NCBI GenBank assembly: GCA_902766005.1
Contig: CACXCB010000059.1
Span: 1 to 53,446 of the forward strand
DNA: 53,446 nucleotides
Origin: an uncultured Erysipelotrichaceae bacterium
Lineage (GTDB): Bacteria; Bacillota_I; Bacilli_A; Erysipelotrichales; Erysipelotrichaceae
Reading direction: 5' to 3'
Under the pieces are notes generated by a model. That model was not told where the DNA came from. It ran no database searches and worked only from the letters and a program-made list of their open reading frames with translations. Both the position numbers and the translations under genes were made by a program. Shown here in pieces: positions 26,631 through 35,860 of the stretch. The first letter of the stretch is position 1; the number at the start of each line of letters is the position of its first letter.

Positions 26631-26675
26631 AACAGTATTATCTCATGTTTCTTTCATCTTCAAAACAGATGCTTT

Positions 26676-28544
26676 TCACAGTTTGTATACATTTGCCTCA
26701 TAAGGTCTGAGATGATTTGCATAATTCTTATAATTGGAAGTGACAAGTTCATAATCCATCTTTATCGGATATTTCTGTTCTTTTGCGGTCAAATTGATGA
26801 TGACCATGAATATATCCTGATACTTTTTTCTGTAGTAGCAAAACAGCTCTTTTCTTGTTTTGATCTGTTCAAAGGATCCGTATATCAAAGCGGGATTTTC
26901 TTTTTTCAAGCGGATCATTTTTCTATAGTACTGCAAAACAGAGTCTTCCTCTTTTTCCTCTTTTTCCACATTGATCCATGTATAGTTGGGATTTACATTC
27001 ATCCATGGCGTATGTTTGGAGAAACCTGCATATTCTTTACCATTCCATTGCATCGGAGTCCTGGCATGATCTCTTGAACCTCTGATCAGTTTCTTTAAGG
27101 CCTCTTCTTCCTTCATGCCTGTTTTCAACAATTCCTTGTATACATTCAAGGTTTCAACATCCTGAAATTCCTCTATGTTTTGAAAAGGATAATTGGTCAT
27201 GCCGATTTCCGTTCCCTGATAGATATAAGGTGTTCCCTTCATTGTCATCAGCATTGTCACCAGCATCTTATTGATCTCTTTGACATATTTACCGGAAGGA
27301 TCTATTTTAGAACACATCTTCGGATGATCATGATTATCAAAGAACAGACTTGGCCAGCAATGATCAGAGTACTGTGTCTGCCATCTGACAAGTTCCGGAA
27401 TCATTTTAACCGGATCAAACTGATACAAATCGATGCGGATTTTTCCGGGATTATCCACATGATCAAACGCAAACAGCTGCGTTAATTCTTCACGGTCATC
27501 TCCGGTGATCATCCTTGACATCTTAACACCGTTACCGGGACATTCTCCAATCGTATATGCATTATGCGGCTTTATACAATGGAGATAAAACTCATGGAGA
27601 TATTCATCTAAATGAGGTCCGTGAAAATAATGTTCAATTCCTGTAAAAGAAATCAGTTTCCCGATAAATGGATCTCCATTGGGAAGATCTTTTGTCTTGG
27701 ATATAAAACTGACGACATCCAGCCTGAAACCATCAACACCTTTATCCAGCCAGTAATTGGCTATGTCATACATCTCCTGCCTGACCTCAGGATTATCCCA
27801 GTTGAGATCCATCTGTTTTTCAGCGAATGTATGCAGTCCGTATTTGCCGATCTCCTTAAAGTATTTCCAAGAGGTTCCGCCAAAGAAAGATGTCCAGTTA
27901 TTGAGTTTATCTTTAAGGAAATAATAATCCTGATATTTCTTTTCTCCTTTTAAAGCTCTTTGAAACCATTCATGTTCATCCGATGTATGATTCATCACCA
28001 GATCAATTATGATCTTTAAACCTCTTTTATGGCATTCACGAATCAATTCATCCACATCTTCCATGGTACCGAATTCCTTCATGATTTTTTTATAATCACG
28101 GATATCATACCCATTATCAGCATTCGGTGAATCATAGAAAGGACAGCACCAGATTGCATCAACGCCTAAAGACCGGATATAATCCAGTTTCATGGTTATG
28201 CCTTTCGTATCACCAATGCCGTCATCGTTACTGTCGAAGAAGGATCTTGGATAAATCTGATAGAATACGGCTTCTTTCCACCATGCAGGTTTGATTCCTG
28301 CATGATCCGGTATCTCATCATCATCCAGAGAATTCAGCAATCTCAACAAAGCATCAATCGTTGAATCACCCAATTTCCCAAAGCTTAATTTTTTTAATGC
28401 TCCGATTCTCATATTTCCCAAAGGTGTTTTGGTAATAAGATCTTCATCTAAGCCGAGGGAATATAACAATCTCGCAATAATGTCATGTCCTGAAGGTGAT
28501 TTCATGACTTCCTTCAGCCTTGTTTTCCGATCAATTATCTGCAT
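26676..28544 (-). CDS. GH13 alpha-glucosidase (oligo-1,6-glucosidase-like) with extra N-terminal module
   Basis: A 622-residue enzyme. Residues about 90-622 are a GH13 oligo-1,6-glucosidase: AVFYQIYPRSFFDSN, DLVMNHTS, GFRLDVV with the nucleophile Asp, GECPG with the acid/base Glu and FFDNHDHP with the third acid. RTPMQWN and a C-terminal beta domain follow. The first ~85 residues are a helical module not found in standard enzymes (KSPSGHDIIARLL..., leucine-rich ending), similar in style to the C-terminus of the partial gene at 2-190. It is cytoplasmic and would release glucose from isomalto- or related oligosaccharides. GGTGAT precedes the start. Confidence 0.88.
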   Translation of the reverse strand: MQIIDRKTRLKEVMKSPSGHDIIARLLYSLGLDEDLITKTPLGNMRIGALKKLSFGKLGDSTIDALLRLLNSLDDDEIPDHAGIKPAWWKEAVFYQIYPRSFFDSNDDGIGDTKGITMKLDYIRSLGVDAIWCCPFYDSPNADNGYDIRDYKKIMKEFGTMEDVDELIRECHKRGLKIIIDLVMNHTSDEHEWFQRALKGEKKYQDYYFLKDKLNNWTSFFGGTSWKYFKEIGKYGLHTFAEKQMDLNWDNPEVRQEMYDIANYWLDKGVDGFRLDVVSFISKTKDLPNGDPFIGKLISFTGIEHYFHGPHLDEYLHEFYLHCIKPHNAYTIGECPGNGVKMSRMITGDDREELTQLFAFDHVDNPGKIRIDLYQFDPVKMIPELVRWQTQYSDHCWPSLFFDNHDHPKMCSKIDPSGKYVKEINKMLVTMLMTMKGTPYIYQGTEIGMTNYPFQNIEEFQDVETLNVYKELLKTGMKEEEALKKLIRGSRDHARTPMQWNGKEYAGFSKHTPWMNVNPNYTWINVEKEEKEEDSVLQYYRKMIRLKKENPALIYGSFEQIKTRKELFCYYRKKYQDIFMVIINLTAKEQKYPIKMDYELVTSNYKNYANHLRPYEANVYKL

Positions 28545-28563
28545 AGTATCACCTGCTTATTTC

Positions 28564-29328
28564 CTAGGAAATCTCTATAATTTCTCCATCTTCCGGTATC
28601 ATAACCTGTTTCTCATATGGTGTATTCTTCAGATATTCTTTTAATTCTTTTCGCGTTAAATGTGCATGACTGACCGTATCCATATGACTGGCAATAATTA
28701 TACTGTCTTTGGCAAATTTGCACGTCTTCACCACATCCTCTGCATCCATAATCAATCTTCCTAAACTTGTCCTTGCATCACATGCATTAACGATAATATA
28801 ATCCGGCTTTTCCTTCAAAATAACATCTTCCATGCCTTTGCAGTAAACCGTATCTCCTGCAAGATAGATTTTCTTTTCTTTATCGGAAGAAAAGATAAAT
28901 CCGGATACAGGACCTGCTTTCTCTGCCAGTATATCCGTATCTCCATGTCTGCCGTCAACCCGTTTTACACATACACTTCCAAATACCATCTGATCTTCTT
29001 TGAAATAATCCGTATTGGTAAAGCCAAGCTGTTTTCCTTTTTCAGCATCTTTTTGGTTTTGAAAGATCATTGGCAAATCCTTAGGCAGATAATCCACGGA
29101 AAAATGATCGGCATGATCATGTGTCACAATGCAATAATCTACATCCTTCAATATGTCATTTACCGTCATCGGCAAAGGCACTACAGGTTCAGGGATGAAT
29201 TTTTTCTTTTCTAAAGCATCTTTTCCTTTTTCTTCACTGCATGCATCCATTAACCATGGATCAATCAAAAAACATACGTCTTTATACTTTAACTTAATTG
29301 TTGCACTGCGTATCTGTTGAAAATACAT
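28564..29328 (-). CDS. Metallo-beta-lactamase-fold hydrolase (UlaG-like)
   Basis: A 254-residue MBL-fold protein with the metal motif THDHADHFS near residue 75, GDTVYC near 163 and a late SHMDTVSHAH segment. The overall pattern resembles UlaG-type lactonases, which act on L-ascorbate 6-phosphate and similar substrates. It starts the minus-strand operon that includes the GH13 enzyme, 19 bases upstream of it. A start at 29328 follows an AAGGAGA-like site. The substrate is unknown, probably a phosphorylated sugar lactone or ester. Confidence 0.75.
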   Translation of the reverse strand: MYFQQIRSATIKLKYKDVCFLIDPWLMDACSEEKGKDALEKKKFIPEPVVPLPMTVNDILKDVDYCIVTHDHADHFSVDYLPKDLPMIFQNQKDAEKGKQLGFTNTDYFKEDQMVFGSVCVKRVDGRHGDTDILAEKAGPVSGFIFSSDKEKKIYLAGDTVYCKGMEDVILKEKPDYIIVNACDARTSLGRLIMDAEDVVKTCKFAKDSIIIASHMDTVSHAHLTRKELKEYLKNTPYEKQVMIPEDGEIIEIS

Positions 29329-29373
29329 AATGATTCTCCTTTATTCCATTATAATCTTCTGCCAAAAGAAAAA

Positions 29374-29393
29374 AAGATGGATTGCTCCATCTT
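29374..29393 (-). terminator. Terminator of the GH106-like gene
   Basis: AAGATGGA and TCCATCTT flank TTGC; on the minus strand seven T residues follow. Confidence 0.8.
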
Positions 29394-32349
29394 ATTTCAC
29401 AGGATTTCCGTCAATTATCACAACGTTTGTCAAGCCATATCCTGACGGGCTTCTGTCATCCAGTACTCTTCCTTCCTCATTCAGAATACCGCTGTTGTTT
29501 TTCAGAATCGCATTGAGCAATGATGTGGCAACCGTAATCTCGATTTCATTTTCACCATTCTTTAATGCTTCTGTGATTTCTCCGTCACCGCTGACCTGAT
29601 CCACAATGATTTCTGTACCGTTGATCTTTACACCATATGCATCCTTAACATGTCCCATATGAATGTATGCAGCCTTGCCTTCTGCATCATCGACAGTGAA
29701 TGTTGCAGTATATGTTCCTACACCGGAAACATCTGTCAATGATTCATCAATATCTTTCCAAGCTTTCAATCCATCAACTGTACCGACTTCAATTTCTGTT
29801 TTATTTGTATCCAGTACTGTTTCACCCATTGTCCAGCTTTCGATAGCCAGATTCCAATCGTTAATATCAATTGTATCTGCAATGGCTTCGTTTGCATCTT
29901 CTGCCTGTGCCAGTGCTTCTGTGCTGAGAACAATGATTGTAGAATCATTCGGTGCAAGATGCACATTTACTTTTACTGCATTTTCTTCTGTTGTGTATTC
30001 TGTTGTTTTCACTTCACCTGTCCATGCATCTAAAATATATGGTGTACCTTCACCTGTTAAGGTTACGGTTGTATCTACTGCTGCTGCTTCCTGTACATCT
30101 CTGTAGTTATTTGCATTGCCATAGTTATAGAGGAAGTAATAATCCATTCCGTCTGCTGCTCTGTGATTTGCGAGCAGTGTCTGATTTTCATAAGAGGCAT
30201 CCGGTATTACACCGATATTCTTTAATGTTTCAGCGATATCATCAATATTCTCAATGACTGTTGTATTTTCATTAGCAAGCAAGTTCTTCATTCCGTCTGT
30301 GATATCTTCATCATTCAGATAGGATTTTTCAGAAGCTGTTTCTCCGATAAAGACAATCTTCAAACCGTTTTCTGCATACTGATTCAACAATGCTACTGTT
30401 TCAGAAGGAAGATCTGTTTCATCTTTGAGGATCAATGCTTTATATGCAGTTCCCTCTGCATCCAGAACACCATCGGTAACTGTCATATTTGACAGGGATA
30501 ATGTTGAAGGATCTACAAAGTCATAGCTGTAACCATTCTGTTCCAGAGCTTCCGTCGTAAAGATTTTATCCGGTCCCCAGAAATCAATTGTTTCATAATA
30601 GCTGTGATGATAGATTGCTACATCAACCTTCGGTGTTCCCTGTCTTAAGATATACTGATTTCTTGTGATGAAGTCGAGATATGTATCCGCAAACATCCAG
30701 TTCGGCTGTCTTTCGCCCCAGGAATTGGACCATCTGTAGGATTCAAATCCTGTAAATCCCGGCCATTGCGTGCCTTCAACGACTGTTCCTTCATAAGCTC
30801 CGTTATATGGATAGCCATGGAAGACAACCTGGTTTACTCCGTTTGCGAATGCTCTTTGATCATGCCAGATATGATCCTGGAATGTCTGTTCATAGTTGCC
30901 GGAGTTGTATTCGCCATTGCCTCTTGTGCCGTATTCACCATTGTCTTTTTTCGGATTCCATGTCTCTGTCCACTCAGCAGAAGTTTCCATGGAGTAAATA
31001 ATTTTATCTGATGCATGCACTGCGCCGGCCTGTAAACGGTAGAAGTCCATGTAGTCATTTCCGTATAACGATTCTGTTTCAGGAATATCAGGATATAATG
31101 CTGTTTCAGCTGTATCCAGGCTCTTTCCGTAAGAAGTCTGATAGCGCAATGTAATATCGTGTGCAGCACAGAACTCCTGTAACGGCTTGATGTTATTGTT
31201 GATATAAAGCTGTGTCAAATGTTCTTTAAAGTCATTTACCAATTCATTTGTATTCTGATCAAATGTGAAGGAAGGAACAGGTTCTCCCATATAGTTGCCG
31301 ATCGCTGTCCATTCATCACTTCCATCATAGATTGCCGGAAGGTAAGCCGTAATGTCATATCCGTTCGCTTCTTTGAATGTATCCTGTAAGCCATACGTCC
31401 AATCCAGATGTGTTTCAAATTCAAGAGAATCGACAAACATGGATCTGACATTTTTGAATGCATCTCCGTAATAAGGAATCAATTCATTCTCCCAATAGTC
31501 AATAATCATCTGACTTCCTGCTTTGGAATAATGATCCACTTGATTATTTTCATATTTCTGATTTCCGGATGGATGCTGATACCAGGCATAGATGACATAT
31601 TCCCCATCTTCTTCCGGTGTAAAGGAAGCATTAAATGTGCCGTCACCGTTATCCTGAATGTCATTTAAATCCAATGCTTTTGCACTGTCATAGGAAAGAA
31701 TTTTGTTTTCTTTATCTGCATATTTTGCAACAGTAACCCCTATCAGGGTAATCTTGCCGTTTACCTTTTCCACATCGGAAACTGTTTCCGCAGATACCGG
31801 CAGTGTGCCTTCAAAAGGATTTTCTTTTGTAATGCCATCCACATATGCACCATCCAATTCCATTTGTGCACCCTGCTCAGGATCATTGACATCCTGAATG
31901 GTCGGTAATGCCAGCGGCCATGCAGGTGTCATGGTGAAATCAATTGTGAAATTGTTTTCTCCTGCCACTTCCAGCATGTATTTTGTCACTTCTTTCCAGT
32001 GATCACTGCCCCAGTCCAGCTGACCTTCGCCATCACCTCCGGCAACAGATACAGGCACAACTTCCGCTCCGCCAAAGCCTGCCTTTACCATGGATTCAAT
32101 TTCTTTTTTAATTTCTTCTTTATCCATCATGGATCCCGGAACCCACCATCTTGTCAAAGGCTTGTTTTCATTCCCGGGATTTGCGAATGCTTCCTCAAAT
32201 GCAGTATTCACTGTTGTTTCTGTCATTTCCGTTTCTGTTGTCTGTTCACTCGTCTCTTCCTTTACAGAAGATGATTCTGTCTGTGTTGCGCATCCGAGCA
32301 TTGTTAACGCCATCAATAACGCTGTGCTTCTTTTTACCAGTTTCTTCAT
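29392..32349 (-). CDS. Lipoprotein glycosyl hydrolase, GH106 alpha-L-rhamnosidase-like
   Basis: A 985-residue surface protein. The signal peptide has a lipobox TMLGC with Cys20 as lipid anchor, followed by a Thr/Glu-rich linker. The N-terminal LTRWWVPGSMMDKEEI and the AGFGGAEVVPV strand are typical of GH106-like hydrolases. NHRAADGMDYYFLYNYG and a C-terminal beta-sandwich (about 830-985) complete it. It would trim rhamnose or related deoxy sugars from host or plant glycans outside the cell. It is divergent from an intact AraC regulator at 32458, which likely controls it. Confidence 0.78.
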   Translation of the reverse strand: MKKLVKRSTALLMALTMLGCATQTESSSVKEETSEQTTETEMTETTVNTAFEEAFANPGNENKPLTRWWVPGSMMDKEEIKKEIESMVKAGFGGAEVVPVSVAGGDGEGQLDWGSDHWKEVTKYMLEVAGENNFTIDFTMTPAWPLALPTIQDVNDPEQGAQMELDGAYVDGITKENPFEGTLPVSAETVSDVEKVNGKITLIGVTVAKYADKENKILSYDSAKALDLNDIQDNGDGTFNASFTPEEDGEYVIYAWYQHPSGNQKYENNQVDHYSKAGSQMIIDYWENELIPYYGDAFKNVRSMFVDSLEFETHLDWTYGLQDTFKEANGYDITAYLPAIYDGSDEWTAIGNYMGEPVPSFTFDQNTNELVNDFKEHLTQLYINNNIKPLQEFCAAHDITLRYQTSYGKSLDTAETALYPDIPETESLYGNDYMDFYRLQAGAVHASDKIIYSMETSAEWTETWNPKKDNGEYGTRGNGEYNSGNYEQTFQDHIWHDQRAFANGVNQVVFHGYPYNGAYEGTVVEGTQWPGFTGFESYRWSNSWGERQPNWMFADTYLDFITRNQYILRQGTPKVDVAIYHHSYYETIDFWGPDKIFTTEALEQNGYSYDFVDPSTLSLSNMTVTDGVLDAEGTAYKALILKDETDLPSETVALLNQYAENGLKIVFIGETASEKSYLNDEDITDGMKNLLANENTTVIENIDDIAETLKNIGVIPDASYENQTLLANHRAADGMDYYFLYNYGNANNYRDVQEAAAVDTTVTLTGEGTPYILDAWTGEVKTTEYTTEENAVKVNVHLAPNDSTIIVLSTEALAQAEDANEAIADTIDINDWNLAIESWTMGETVLDTNKTEIEVGTVDGLKAWKDIDESLTDVSGVGTYTATFTVDDAEGKAAYIHMGHVKDAYGVKINGTEIIVDQVSGDGEITEALKNGENEIEITVATSLLNAILKNNSGILNEEGRVLDDRSPSGYGLTNVVIIDGNPVK

Positions 32350-32457
32350 GTGCTTCTCCTCTTTGCACTAATATTCTGGCCTTTTTTTCATCTGAAAAAT
32401 AGGAAATCAGGTGACAAGCGATAGGTAAAAATGTGACAATATAAACAGGAGTATTTT
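32350..32457. promoter_or_regulatory. Divergent control region of GH106-like gene and AraC regulator
   Basis: This 108-bp region holds both promoters. On the plus strand TGACAA appears twice, at 32412 and 32434, about 22 bases apart, the second next to an AATATAAA stretch; AGGAG follows. Such paired short repeats suit AraC binding, but I see no strong consensus promoter. Confidence 0.3.
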
Positions 32458-33510
32458 ATGTTAAAATCCAAAATCATTGACGAAATCATCCAAAGAGAAA
32501 GAAAAAGGCCTACCTTTTCCCACCATCATCTGAATTCTTACATAACCAATCTTCCCATTGAAGACAGCAACAAAGAATTAAAAGATATACTCAAATACTT
32601 TCAATCCGCAAAAGTCTATCTTCCGCTGTTTCAGGAAAAGGAATTTAAGCATGGCTTATCCATAGAAGTCAAAGCAGAATTAACGGATGAATATGATCTT
32701 TTGCATGGCATTCATTATCGGGAAAGTTTATTTCATAATCATGATTTTTTTGAAATGATGTTTGTCTATTCTGGAACATGCTCAAACTACATAGGTGATA
32801 TCAAAATGCAATTAAAGGAAGGTGATCTGCTTTTGTATAACCTGCAAACCGTACACAAACTGATTATTGATGATCCTGATGCGGTAATATTCAATATCCT
32901 TGTAGGAAAAGAGATTTTTAATCAGTCTTTTATGGAGCTTTTCAGTACTGATGATCCGTTGTTTCAGTTTTATATCCACTCCCTTTACAATATACCTGAT
33001 GATCAGTATATTCAGTTTCATCTGCAAGATGAAGATGCTTCCCTGCAAATCCTGTATGATCTGATTAAAGAGTTTGTCTACAAAGAAGAATTATATACAC
33101 GTATTATGCAGATGGATTTTCAAAACCTTCTGGTACATCTTGCAAGAATACGTTTAAAAACAAGAGCCATCAATTCCACGAAAGATAAAAACACCATGGA
33201 TATCAATGAAGTCCTTCAATATATCCATGATCATTATAAAGATATAACCCTTCAGTCTCTTTCCGACCATTACTCCTATACTACAAGATCCATGATCCGT
33301 TTTCTTAAAAAGTACACTCATATGATATTTTCCGATATCTTAAAAGAATATAAAATGATCATTGCCTGCAATTATCTGAAAAATACAGACATGAATATTG
33401 ACGCGATCGCTTATGAGACAGGTTTTAAGGAAAGAGGGTATTTTGACAAGGTGTTCAAACAGGTATATAAGATCACACCGCATGAATACAGAAAACAATA
33501 CTCTCAATGA
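32458..33510 (+). CDS. AraC-family transcriptional regulator
   Basis: A 350-residue regulator. An N-terminal cupin-like sensor (HNHDFFEMMFVYSG, residues about 95-110) is followed by a linker and a C-terminal double helix-turn-helix: ITLQSLSDHYSYTTRSMIRF, then MNIDAIAYETGFKERGYFDKVFKQ and ITPHEYRKQ. The start has ACAGGAG. It is divergent from the GH106-like lipoprotein, the usual layout for a sugar-responsive activator and its target, and serves here as an intact comparison to the broken AraC/GH3 pair. Confidence 0.88.
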   Translation: MLKSKIIDEIIQRERKRPTFSHHHLNSYITNLPIEDSNKELKDILKYFQSAKVYLPLFQEKEFKHGLSIEVKAELTDEYDLLHGIHYRESLFHNHDFFEMMFVYSGTCSNYIGDIKMQLKEGDLLLYNLQTVHKLIIDDPDAVIFNILVGKEIFNQSFMELFSTDDPLFQFYIHSLYNIPDDQYIQFHLQDEDASLQILYDLIKEFVYKEELYTRIMQMDFQNLLVHLARIRLKTRAINSTKDKNTMDINEVLQYIHDHYKDITLQSLSDHYSYTTRSMIRFLKKYTHMIFSDILKEYKMIIACNYLKNTDMNIDAIAYETGFKERGYFDKVFKQVYKITPHEYRKQYSQ

Positions 33511-33516
33511 TAAAGA

Positions 33517-33536
33517 AAAAGCCCCTTTGGGCTTTT
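33517..33536. terminator. Bidirectional terminator
   Basis: AAAAGCCC pairs with GGGCTTTT around CTTT, between the convergent AraC and EF-P-like genes. Confidence 0.8.
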
Positions 33537-33537
33537 C

Positions 33538-34053
33538 TTATTTCCGGGAAATGAATTCACCCGTCTGACTGTTGACTCTGATCAGATCATTCACTTGTAC
33601 AAAGGAAGGAACTGCAATCTCTGCACCGTTATCCAATGTTGCTTTATCGTGTAATGCAATAACTCTTCTTTCAACGATATCCGGTACTTTAACTGTGAAC
33701 GGTTTGCCTTCTACAGAAAGGATTTTCACAGTTTCATTTTGATTGATATATTTCAACTGCTTGCGATAAGAAGATCCTTTGACTTTAATCATTTCATTCC
33801 CGCTTTCAAAGCAGAATTCATTTTCTTCTGATCCTGAAAATCTTGTTTCTCTTTCTTCTGTTTGTTTTACTTCAAATTCATCATTTGGAGAAAACGTAAC
33901 CTGAGTTTTGCCATGATTGAACAGATTCTCTAATTTTGCGGTTATAAATGCAGCACCGTTTGCAGGTTTGATATACTGAGGCTCAATCACCCTGTAGTAA
34001 CTGTTCTTTCTTTGAATGATCATGCCATCTCTTAATTCTCTTGCTGAAGTCAT
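33538..34053 (-). CDS. Elongation factor P-like protein with Asn at the loop tip
   Basis: A 171-residue EF-P homologue: MTSARELRDGM, QYIKPANGAAF, then two OB-like domains ending VNSQTGEFISRK. Normal EF-P (about 185 residues) enters the ribosomal E site and rescues polyproline stalls through a Lys or Arg at position 32 of the tip loop. In this protein position 32 is Asn (PAN instead of PGK), so the usual modification cannot occur. The middle domain is also divergent. The start at 34053 follows GGAGAA and overlaps the end of the 5'-nucleotidase gene. It is probably a paralogue with a changed role rather than the main EF-P. Confidence 0.78.
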   Translation of the reverse strand: MTSARELRDGMIIQRKNSYYRVIEPQYIKPANGAAFITAKLENLFNHGKTQVTFSPNDEFEVKQTEERETRFSGSEENEFCFESGNEMIKVKGSSYRKQLKYINQNETVKILSVEGKPFTVKVPDIVERRVIALHDKATLDNGAEIAVPSFVQVNDLIRVNSQTGEFISRK

Positions 34054-34054
34054 A

Positions 34055-35818
34055 TTATTCTCCATTGATGATATTGATTCTTCCCTGGCCATAAGGATTG
34101 CTGTATTCTTCACCGATCACACCGCCGAGATCTTCTGTGATATAGTCGATGAGAACCTGATTATCCAGTTTAACTGCATTCTGTAATACAGTATTATCCG
34201 CAAACATTGTATAGCCACCTCCTCTGTTTAACAGGATATAATCAAAACAAGCTACCGTATATGTCTTCTGTGGATCGATGTCTTCCCCATTTACTTTCAC
34301 ATTTTTAATGCGTCTTTCACCTTCGATACCGGCAAACATGGCATTTTCATCTTGTATACAACCGGAAGGAATGGATACATCAAGATCAAATGTTACGCCG
34401 GATACCTGCAGGAAGCCTCCGGTTTGATCCGGTACAGCTCTTGCACCCCATTCCAATGCGTCAAGGATTTCCTGTCCGCTTGCTTCTACAACCGTCAGCA
34501 TGTTTCCAAACGGGAATACATCGATGATATTTCCATAGGTAACATCACCTTTAGCTATGTTCTTTCGGACACCTCCGCCATTCACAAATCCGATATCTGC
34601 ACCGGATTGTGCGCGCATGGCATCTGCACAAAGATCACCTAAGTTTGTTTCAGCACGTCTGACAATAAGTACAGGATTACCGCTTTCATCTTTAGCAACA
34701 GGATCATAAATTGTCAATTCTGTCTCTGTATTGGCAAGCACTTCATTTAACTGTTCAGCAAGAACTTCTTTTGATGCTTTGATCTCAGCAGCAATATCAT
34801 TTTGAATATTGAGAAGATCCATTGCACAGGTCTTGTTCGGCCAGCTCCAGATATCTGTTTCCACAATACCTTCCTCGGCAGAAATACGGCTGTAACCGAT
34901 ACAGTTCATTTTTGTACCGACTGCACATCTGATGACATCATCTCCATCCTTATTCTGCATGACAACCTGTTCTGTATCATGGCTGTGTCCGTCCAGGAAT
35001 ACATCAATACCATTCGTATTTGAAATGATATCCGCATATGTATATGGCACACATGTCTCTTCATTACCGCAATGGGCCATGACATAAACATAATCTGCAC
35101 CTTCTGCTCTTGCATCATCTACAGCCTTTTGTACAGCTTCATACAATCTATCTCCTGTTTCACCCTGCATAAATCCATAAATAAATTCATGATTTTCATT
35201 TTGGAAATAAGCTGGTGTGGAAGAAGTAATGGTCTTAGGCGTGGTAATACCGACAAAGGCAATTTTTTTATCGGCTGCTTCTTTGATGACATATGGCGAA
35301 AAGACCAGTTCACCTTCCTTGTTGAAATTACAGCTGATATACGGAAATTCCGCTTTATCTGCAAGTTCTAAGAACCTTTCCATACCATAATCAAATTCAT
35401 GATTTCCCGGTATTGCTACATCATAGTGCATTTCATTCATCAGATCGATCATGGCTTCACCTTTGCTTAAGGTTCCGATTGCTTCTCCCTGAATGGAATC
35501 ACCATCATCCACTAACAGCGTCGTATATCCCTGCTGTTCAAGGGTATCCCTGACTTGTTGAAGACCGGCATATCCAAATCCCTGATCAATGCCGCAATGC
35601 ACATCACTTGTGACAAGAATATAGATATCCCCGTTTTTTTCTGTTGCTTCTTCTTCCGTTGTTTCTTCTGTTTCCTCTGTAACAGTTTCCTCCGGTTCTT
35701 CATTTGTGCTTTGCGGTGCTTCTTCGGTTTGTGTCTCTTGTTGGGATTGTGCACACGCACCTAAAGATGTTGTCATCAACAAGGACAGAAAGACATTCAA
35801 ATAATTCTTTTTTTTCAT
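34055..35818 (-). CDS. 5'-nucleotidase / UshA-family lipoprotein
   Basis: A 587-residue secreted metallophosphoesterase. The signal peptide ends in a lipobox SLGAC (Cys22), followed by a Glu/Thr-rich spacer. The N-terminal calcineurin-like domain shows SDVHCG, DGDSIQG, GNHEFDYG and DGHSHD; the C-terminal 5'-nucleotidase domain shows NLGDLCADAMR and a GGGVR segment. It would release phosphate and nucleoside from extracellular nucleotides, UDP-sugars or similar. The start at 35818 follows GGAGGAGAG. It lies between DUF4230 and EF-P-like genes in one operon. Confidence 0.85.
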   Translation of the reverse strand: MKKKNYLNVFLSLLMTTSLGACAQSQQETQTEEAPQSTNEEPEETVTEETEETTEEEATEKNGDIYILVTSDVHCGIDQGFGYAGLQQVRDTLEQQGYTTLLVDDGDSIQGEAIGTLSKGEAMIDLMNEMHYDVAIPGNHEFDYGMERFLELADKAEFPYISCNFNKEGELVFSPYVIKEAADKKIAFVGITTPKTITSSTPAYFQNENHEFIYGFMQGETGDRLYEAVQKAVDDARAEGADYVYVMAHCGNEETCVPYTYADIISNTNGIDVFLDGHSHDTEQVVMQNKDGDDVIRCAVGTKMNCIGYSRISAEEGIVETDIWSWPNKTCAMDLLNIQNDIAAEIKASKEVLAEQLNEVLANTETELTIYDPVAKDESGNPVLIVRRAETNLGDLCADAMRAQSGADIGFVNGGGVRKNIAKGDVTYGNIIDVFPFGNMLTVVEASGQEILDALEWGARAVPDQTGGFLQVSGVTFDLDVSIPSGCIQDENAMFAGIEGERRIKNVKVNGEDIDPQKTYTVACFDYILLNRGGGYTMFADNTVLQNAVKLDNQVLIDYITEDLGGVIGEEYSNPYGQGRINIINGE

Positions 35819-35860
35819 AGCTCTCCTCCTGTTATTTACGATGTTTTTCACGGTTACAGA

